Below are positions 6,147 through 9,786 of a DNA stretch of 9,786 bases, in pieces (positions within the stretch are counted from its first letter, which is position 1; each line of letters opens with the position of its first letter). The stretch spans positions 1-9,786 of the forward strand of contig CAAEEV010000109.1 of assembly GCA_900754955.1 (NCBI GenBank), read 5' to 3'. Both the position numbers and the translations under genes were made by a program. Below the pieces are notes generated by a model. That model ran no database searches. It was not told the origin of the DNA and saw only the letters and a list, made by a program, of their open reading frames with translations. This stretch comes from Eggerthellaceae bacterium. GTDB taxonomy: Bacteria > Actinomycetota > Coriobacteriia > Coriobacteriales > Eggerthellaceae.

Positions 6147-6578
6147 CTACGCAGCCACACCTGCGCAGCGCACACGCACGCGATTGACGGCGAACAGCGC
6201 TCCTGCCAGTGTGAGCGCAGTGCCGAGACCCGTGTAGAACACGGCGATGAACTCGGACGGCGCCAACCCGAGCGTCCTGATAAGAATGCCGCCCGTCATC
6301 ATGACGGCCATGACGACGAACGACCTCAAGTCGAAGAAATGCCAGAAATGCTGGCGCGGCTCTTCGTAGCCCACGATGCGGCTCGTATGCTTCACCGTAA
6401 GTTTGTAGAACACGAAGAACCAGAACACCGCGCCCACCACGACAGACAGCGCGAGCTCCCAGGGCACAACGCCCACCTCGCCGTATGCTTCCAGGCCGAT
6501 ATGCAGAATGTTCACGCCCGCAGCTAACCACACGACGGCCGCCACCACGAGCAGGTTCAATTTGCCGATCTTCAACAT
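6147..6578 (-). CDS. Conserved hypothetical membrane protein, four predicted helices
   Basis: 143 residues from ATG 6578, preceded by GAGGGAG at 7 nt. Hydrophobic segments at about 8-28, 41-60, 86-103 and 108-132 predict four transmembrane helices with short loops and a basic C-terminal tail (NRVRVR). The loop between helices 2 and 3 contains YEEPRQHFWHFFDLRS, an aromatic-rich stretch, and helix 3 to 4 contains MMTGGILIRTLGL and FYTGLGTALTLAG. I recognise this layout as a conserved uncharacterised inner-membrane protein but cannot name a transported substrate or enzyme activity. It is divergent from a TetR-type regulator with shared palindromic sites between them, so it is the likely target of that regulator; TetR-controlled neighbours are often exporters or membrane proteins induced by small molecules. 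Confidence 0.85.
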   Translation of the reverse strand: MLKIGKLNLLVVAAVVWLAAGVNILHIGLEAYGEVGVVPWELALSVVVGAVFWFFVFYKLTVKHTSRIVGYEEPRQHFWHFFDLRSFVVMAVMMTGGILIRTLGLAPSEFIAVFYTGLGTALTLAGALFAVNRVRVRCAGVAA

Positions 6579-6630
6579 GATTGCGCTCCCTCACCTGTGT
6601 TCGCAGAGAGCAAAGCCCCTCGCTCTCAAA

Positions 6631-6645
6631 ATGAACACTGTTCAT
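6631..6645. promoter_or_regulatory. Perfect palindrome ATGAACACTGTTCAT, likely TetR operator
   Basis: Two 7-base arms around a single central base, 53 bp upstream of the membrane-protein start codon and between the divergent genes. The arms reuse the TGAACA/TGTTCA word seen again at 6727-6749. Symmetry, position and reuse support binding by the adjacent TetR-family dimer. Confidence 0.6.
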
Positions 6646-6726
6646 ATTCCGACGACCATGCTAGGATCAGCTCAGGGCAAGCGCAAGCAAACGGGAAGAA
6701 AAAGCCTGATCATGCGCCATTTTCCC

Positions 6727-6749
6727 TGAACACTACACGAGGATGTTCA
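6727..6749. promoter_or_regulatory. Second TGAACA...TGTTCA inverted repeat, candidate operator
   Basis: TGAACA (6727-6732) and TGTTCA (6744-6749) with an 11-bp gap, 195 bp before the regulator's start. Same half-sites as the 6631-6645 palindrome but wider spacing, so it may be a weaker site for autoregulation or a pair of half-sites. Support is only the shared word and position. Confidence 0.45.
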
Positions 6750-6944
6750 TTTTCGACGAAGGAGCGAGCGGCAGGGGCGCGCATCAAAGGCAAGGTGACA
6801 ACGGGACGGAGCCGACGCAGCGTTAGCGCTGTCTTCATGCAGACGCAACGCCAGCGCCATCCCCATGCCGCGACGCCATGCGGCATCACCGCGCGACACG
6901 AGCACGCCCCTTTGCTACCCCGCCGCAGGCAGAACGGAGGACCC

Positions 6945-7523
6945 ATGCCGCGCATGAGCGCAACAACCCGCACGAAAATCGTGGACGAAGCATATCGCCA
7001 CGCGCGCGAGGGCGGCCTCGCCGCGCTGAGCGTGCGCAGCGTGGCGCGCGACTGCGGCGTGTCGGTCGGCACGCTGTACAACTACTTCCCCGACAAAGCC
7101 GCTCTCACCGCCGCCGTCATCGAACACTTCTGGAAGGAGGTGGTGTTCGCCGACGGCACCGCGTCGTGTCTCGCCTACCACGAGGGAGAACGCTTCGTTG
7201 ACTTCTGCCGCCGTGTCGAGCGCACCTTTTCGGCCGCGCTCGCCGACTTCCGCACCAACTGGCTCGGCGAGATGGGCGGACTCGACGCGCGCTCGCGCCA
7301 ACGCGGCCGCGCGACCGAGCACGCCTACTTCGACCATATTTGCACCAATCTGGAAAAGGTTGCCCGCGCCGATGCCGCCATCGACAGCGAGGCGCTCGAG
7401 AAGATCGGCGCCGCCGAGCTCGCCCGCTTCACCTGGACGAGCATGCTCGATCACCTCCGTCGCAACGAACCCTGCAGCACTCTCTTCGCCCTCCTCGAAC
7501 GCGCGCTGTATCGAGCGAGGTAG
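6945..7523 (+). CDS. TetR/AcrR-family transcriptional regulator
   Basis: 192 residues from ATG 6945, which follows CGGAGG at 4 nt; the ATG at 6954 is too far from it. The N-terminal DNA-binding domain is typical: helix 1 RTKIVDEAYRHAREGGLAAL (9-28), then the helix-turn-helix SVRSVARDCGVSVGTLYNYF (29-48) with the TetR signature TLYNYFPDKAAL. The C-terminal ligand-binding half (about 55-192) is all helical and has no assignable ligand. It acts as a cytosolic dimer that leaves DNA on ligand binding. Divergent from the membrane-protein gene; palindromes with TGAACA half-sites between the two suggest it controls that gene and itself. Nothing indicates what the inducer is. The next plus-strand gene starts 100 bp later, so a joint transcript is possible. 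Confidence 0.93.
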   Translation: MPRMSATTRTKIVDEAYRHAREGGLAALSVRSVARDCGVSVGTLYNYFPDKAALTAAVIEHFWKEVVFADGTASCLAYHEGERFVDFCRRVERTFSAALADFRTNWLGEMGGLDARSRQRGRATEHAYFDHICTNLEKVARADAAIDSEALEKIGAAELARFTWTSMLDHLRRNEPCSTLFALLERALYRAR

Positions 7524-7623
7524 AATCTGAGCAAACGAGAGCCGGGCAAACACGACCAGCAAGCAAGCGACCTCCCGTGCCCCGCCCATATTGAAAGAGC
7601 GCTTCAGACCGAAGGAGAAAAGC

Positions 7624-8454
7624 ATGTCGAAGAGCCTGCTCAGAGACGCCGTGTACGGCGCTGCCGTAGGAGACGCGCTGGGCGTTCCCTACGAGTTTAG
7701 AGCACGAGGGTCGTTTACCTGCACTGAAATGGAAGGCTGGATGACCCACGACCAACCCCCAGGAACCTGGTCGGATGATACTTCGATGCTCATTGCGCTC
7801 TGCGACAGCCTGCGCGCCAAGCGGAAGCGGGTAGACACCGCTGATCAGCGAACACGCTTCCTCTCATGGCTGCAACGCGGAAAGTACACCCCTGACGGAA
7901 AAGTCTTCGACGTGGGAACCGCCACCATCACCGCGCTCGAAGAAGGACGCGGATGCACAAGCGAGCGCAGCAATGGCAACGGCTCTCTCATGCGCATCAT
8001 TCCGCTCGCTTTCACCAAGGCGAGCGACGAAGAGATCGCCGCCTCATCTGCCGTAACGCATGCTCACCCTATCTCTTGCGAAGCTTGCGTGCGCTACGTG
8101 CACATCGCACGCGATCTGGCAGAAGGAATGTCCGTCCGCGAAGCGGTATTGCGCGGTACTGCCGACGCCGAGCCCCCATTCGATCGCCTGTCCTATATCG
8201 CAGAGCTTCCCGAAAGCGAAATAAACTCCAGCGGATACGTGATAGACACGCTGGAAGCAGCGCTTTGGTGTTTGCAAACGACGGAATCGTATGAAGCATG
8301 CGTGCTCGCAGCGGTGAACCTCGGACGGGATACCGACACGACCGCCTGCGTTGCCGGCGGCTTGGCGGGAATCGTCTACGGAATCGATACCATACCGAAA
8401 GAATGGCTCGACGCGCTACGCAGCAAAGACATCATCGAACGTTGCCTGTTCTAG
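7624..8454 (+). CDS. ADP-ribosylglycohydrolase family protein (DraG-like)
   Basis: 276 residues from ATG 7624, six nt after AAGGAG; the earlier in-frame ATG at 7591 has no such site. The family marks are GAAVGDALGVPYEF (12-25), W49-S-D51-D52-T53 for the first metal-binding Asp pair, NGNGSLMR (117-124), THAHPIS (145-151) and G234-R-D236-T-D238-T (LGRDTDTTACVAGGLAG) for the remaining metal ligands. The enzyme uses two divalent metals to hydrolyse ADP-ribose from arginine (as DraG does for dinitrogenase reductase) or from other ADP-ribosylated substrates. It is slightly shorter than DraG, but all key Asp residues are present, so activity is expected. No nitrogenase, ADP-ribosyltransferase or macrodomain gene is nearby, so the substrate is unknown. 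It stands between a TetR gene and a hairpin at 8496. Confidence 0.93.
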   Translation: MSKSLLRDAVYGAAVGDALGVPYEFRARGSFTCTEMEGWMTHDQPPGTWSDDTSMLIALCDSLRAKRKRVDTADQRTRFLSWLQRGKYTPDGKVFDVGTATITALEEGRGCTSERSNGNGSLMRIIPLAFTKASDEEIAASSAVTHAHPISCEACVRYVHIARDLAEGMSVREAVLRGTADAEPPFDRLSYIAELPESEINSSGYVIDTLEAALWCLQTTESYEACVLAAVNLGRDTDTTACVAGGLAGIVYGIDTIPKEWLDALRSKDIIERCLF

Positions 8455-8495
8455 CATCTTTCCCTGTTTCGTCTGCCGGCACAAAGCGGCGCCTA

Positions 8496-8528
8496 GGTGC
8501 GATGATCGGCCCGTTCGATCATCGCACC
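8496..8528 (+). terminator. Perfect 13-bp hairpin after the ADP-ribosylglycohydrolase gene
   Basis: GGTGCGATGATCG (8496-8508) and CGATCATCGCACC (8516-8528) with a 7-nt loop, 41 bp after the stop codon. No T tract follows. It separates this gene from the lipoprotein promoter and is the likely transcript end. Confidence 0.6.
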
Positions 8529-8565
8529 CGACTGAAAGCAAGTCGCTTGAAAAACTCGCGCACGA

Positions 8566-8601
8566 TCAAGTTGAGCGCCGCTCGGCATATAATCAACTTG
8601 A
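8566..8601 (+). promoter_or_regulatory. Lipoprotein-gene promoter with twin TCAASTTGA operators
   Basis: A consensus -10 TATAAT at 8588-8593 lies 61 bp before the lipoprotein start; the -35 would fall in the GATCAAG tract (about 8564-8570) at 17-18 bp. Two near-identical 9-bp palindromes, TCAAGTTGA (8566-8574) and TCAACTTGA (8593-8601), are centred 27 bp apart, one over the -35 and one on the -10/start side. Such bracketing is typical of a repressor site; the regulator is not identified. Confidence 0.6.
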
Positions 8602-8654
8602 CAGGTGCTTTGCGACGAAGAACGCCCCCTGCCTGACGCGAGATTGGAGTCACC

Positions 8655-9302
8655 ATGAGAAAACTTGTTCTGGCCCTCGTTACCGCGCTTGTCGCATGCC
8701 TATGCCTCATCGCTCTCCCAGCATGCACATCAGAGCCGTCTCCAAGCGACGTCACAAAGAGCGCCCTCGACGCCATGAAGGCTCAAGACGCTGACGTATT
8801 GGCGCAGTATTACAGCGGCAACACCGACGGCATACAGGAGCAGCTGGACGCGCTGGCGAGCGAAGCCGACGGAAGTGAGGATCCCGACGCGCAAACCGCC
8901 GCCATGAGCAGCTTGATGCAGAAGATTTATGACTTCGACTACGCCATCGGAGAGGAGACCATCGAAGGAGATACGGCAACGGTCAACGTCTCCATCACCA
9001 CTTACGATCTAGGAACCGCGTTCAAAACCGCTATGGGCAACTACATAAGCACCGCCCTCGGCATGGCATTTGCTGGCGCCTCTCAGGAAGAGATGGAGGC
9101 TGCTCTCTACGAAGGCCTGCAAAGCGAGCTCGACTCCCTGACGGGGAAAGACTACACGGCCGACGTGAATTTGACACTGACGAAAACCGACAACGGATGG
9201 ATGCTTGACGCCCTGTCTGACGAAGCAACCGACGCTCTCACCGGAGGACTCGAGAGCGCAGCGAACGAAGTGAGCGAAAGCCTCTCGAGCTTTGAAATGT
9301 AA
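8655..9302 (+). CDS. Secreted lipoprotein of unknown function
   Basis: 215 residues from ATG 8655, with GGAG five nt upstream. The N-terminus is a lipoprotein signal: MRK, a hydrophobic stretch to residue 20, then the lipobox L21-P-A-C24, so mature protein begins with diacylglyceryl-Cys24 on the outer face of the cell membrane. After it comes a short Ser/Pro linker and a helical acidic part (30-90), then a strand-rich core with GDTATVNVSITTYDLGTAF and DYTADVNLTLTKTDNGWMLD, ending in a Ser/Glu-rich helix. The strand pattern with a late W is that of the DUF4878/NTF2-like lipoproteins of Gram-positive bacteria, but I cannot assign a ligand. The protein is very acidic (many D/E, few K/R after the signal). 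Single gene: own promoter upstream and a strong intrinsic terminator downstream. Confidence 0.9.
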   Translation: MRKLVLALVTALVACLCLIALPACTSEPSPSDVTKSALDAMKAQDADVLAQYYSGNTDGIQEQLDALASEADGSEDPDAQTAAMSSLMQKIYDFDYAIGEETIEGDTATVNVSITTYDLGTAFKTAMGNYISTALGMAFAGASQEEMEAALYEGLQSELDSLTGKDYTADVNLTLTKTDNGWMLDALSDEATDALTGGLESAANEVSESLSSFEM

Positions 9303-9305
9303 AAC

Positions 9306-9322
9306 CAGGTGCGTAGCACCTG
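9306..9322 (+). other. Small hairpin directly after the lipoprotein stop
   Basis: CAGGTGC (9306-9312) and GCACCTG (9316-9322) with a GTA loop, starting 4 bp after the stop codon. It precedes the main terminator and may protect the mRNA 3' end; no T tract. Confidence 0.4.
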
Positions 9323-9344
9323 CCATTTGCACAGAGGGATAACC

Positions 9345-9382
9345 AAGGAGGGCTGTCGGGCGGACGACAGCCCTCCTTTTTT
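9345..9382 (+). terminator. Intrinsic terminator of the lipoprotein gene
   Basis: GGAGGGCTGTCG (9347-9358) pairs perfectly with CGACAGCCCTCC (9365-9376) around a 6-nt loop, followed by six T (9377-9382); the AA before the stem extends pairing into the T run. This is the only hairpin in the window with a proper T tract. Confidence 0.95.
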
Positions 9383-9467
9383 CCAGGCGATATGCACAAC
9401 AAGCGCAGGCGCCTACAGGGCTATCACGCCGAACAACGCAGAAACGGATGGAGCTACGGCCGACCGC

Positions 9468-9572
9468 ATAACAACACGTCTCGCAACGCCCGACGACGCC
9501 GAGGGCATTCGCACCGCCTGCCGCATGTCGGCGGCTCTGCCTGCGCCCTTCGCCGATGTAACATTCCTTTAA
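9468..9572 (+). pseudogene. Possible N-terminal scrap of a GNAT acetyltransferase
   Basis: The frame reads ITTRLATPDDAEGIRTACRM, which looks like the first strand and helix of a GNAT domain (x-R-x-A-T-x-D-D-A-x-x-I), then 14 further residues and a stop. There is no start codon with a ribosome site just before it and no motif A after it. It may be the remains of a deleted gene between the lipoprotein terminator and the riboswitch, or chance; 20 residues are weak evidence. Confidence 0.25.
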
Positions 9573-9573
9573 T

Positions 9574-9602
9574 TTGACAGCGGAACCTGCCGCCGTGAGA
9601 AT
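9574..9602 (+). promoter_or_regulatory. Candidate promoter for the riboswitch transcript
   Basis: TTGACA at 9574-9579, a 17-bp spacer, and GAGAAT at 9597-9602 (4 of 6 matches to TATAAT). Transcription would start near 9609, about 65 nt before the aptamer. Confidence 0.5.
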
Positions 9603-9673
9603 GAGAAGCACAACAGCAAAGCGTAATCCCCGCTGAAGCGCCCTGAATCACACGAGACTGGGCGCGGATGGGG

Positions 9674-9758
9674 CCTCTGGAGAATCCCGGCCAGCCGGGT
9701 GCCGAAGGGGCAAGCCAGCGCAGCGGCGCGGCGAAACTCTCAGGCAAAAGGACAGAGC
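9674..9758 (+). promoter_or_regulatory. Glycine riboswitch aptamer (gcvT type)
   Basis: The conserved words of a glycine aptamer occur in order: CCTCTGGAGA (9674-9683), a CCCGGC/GCCGGG hairpin (9686-9699), GCCGAAGGGGCAA (9701-9713), AAACTCTCAGGCAAAAGGAC (about 9734-9753). P1 is CTCTG (9675-9679) with CAGAG (9753-9757). It binds glycine in the nascent RNA and switches the downstream gene, usually glycine-cleavage genes (as an ON switch) or a glycine/alanine transporter. Only 28 bases follow in the window, so neither the expression platform, a second tandem aptamer, nor the controlled gene can be seen. Confidence 0.92.
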
Positions 9759-9786
9759 GCTCCGGGCGGCGCGCATCGCCGACGCC

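Larger units (their letters stand above)
6579..6944. other. Divergent intergenic region and long leader of the TetR gene
   Basis: Besides the two operator-like sites, this 366-bp stretch holds GAGAGC (6606-6611) with GCTCTC (6622-6627), and in the plus-strand leader ATGCCGC (6865-6871) with GCGGCAT (6880-6886). The protein frame is open through it, but the amino acids (Arg/Gln/Pro-rich) do not resemble a TetR N-terminus and no ribosome site supports an earlier start. I cannot place a confident -10/-35 pair for either gene. Confidence 0.5.

Noticed and set aside
5702..6645. Long minus-strand frames across the gene-free region
   Set aside because: They read through the inverted-repeat arm, a hairpin and, in part, the membrane-protein gene in another frame; no domain, no ribosome site.
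8598..8603. TTGACA as a -35 for the lipoprotein gene
   Set aside because: No -10-like hexamer 16-18 bp downstream; the TATAAT at 8588 is the better core element.

Overview
The window is GC-rich, with compact genes on both strands and good Shine-Dalgarno sites before most starts. Gene content (an ArsS-type radical SAM protein, a muconate-cycloisomerase-like enolase-superfamily enzyme, a DraG-type hydrolase, a standalone HIRAN protein, a lipoprotein, a glycine riboswitch) and base composition suggest a high-GC actinobacterium, probably an anaerobic gut member of the Coriobacteriia such as the Eggerthellaceae. That placement is inference; there is no rRNA or other marker here.

Left part (1-2905), all minus strand: the N-terminal 358 residues of a circularly permuted type 2 ATP-grasp protein running off the window edge; a 420-bp gap with three 46-bp tandem repeats; and a two-gene unit of an AhpD-like peroxidase-family protein followed by an ArsS-family radical SAM protein. 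The main result of this reading is that the ArsS frame does not end at its apparent stop at 1516-1518. That TGA lies exactly where relatives have Cys or selenocysteine, five in-frame codons and a TAA follow, and a two-stem hairpin with an AGGUCU apical loop starts at the TGA itself. This is a bacterial SECIS architecture, so the gene most likely encodes a selenoprotein of 334 residues.

Middle (2906-5372): a divergent promoter region, a plus-strand enolase-superfamily enzyme with a complete catalytic Lys set, a long perfect hairpin and a cluster of small hairpins, then a minus-strand pair: HIRAN protein followed by a GNAT acetyltransferase.

Region 5373-6146 has no convincing gene. It carries a pair of 44-bp inverted repeats around about 110 bp, which looks like a small non-autonomous (MITE-like) or dispersed repeat element. 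Next is a minus-strand four-helix membrane protein, divergent from a plus-strand TetR-type regulator, with TGAACA/TGTTCA operator-like palindromes between them.

Right part (6945-9786), all plus strand: the TetR regulator, an ADP-ribosylglycohydrolase, a lipoprotein whose promoter is bracketed by two copies of a TCAASTTGA palindrome, a textbook intrinsic terminator, a possible scrap of a GNAT gene, and a promoter followed by a glycine riboswitch aptamer whose controlled gene lies outside the window.
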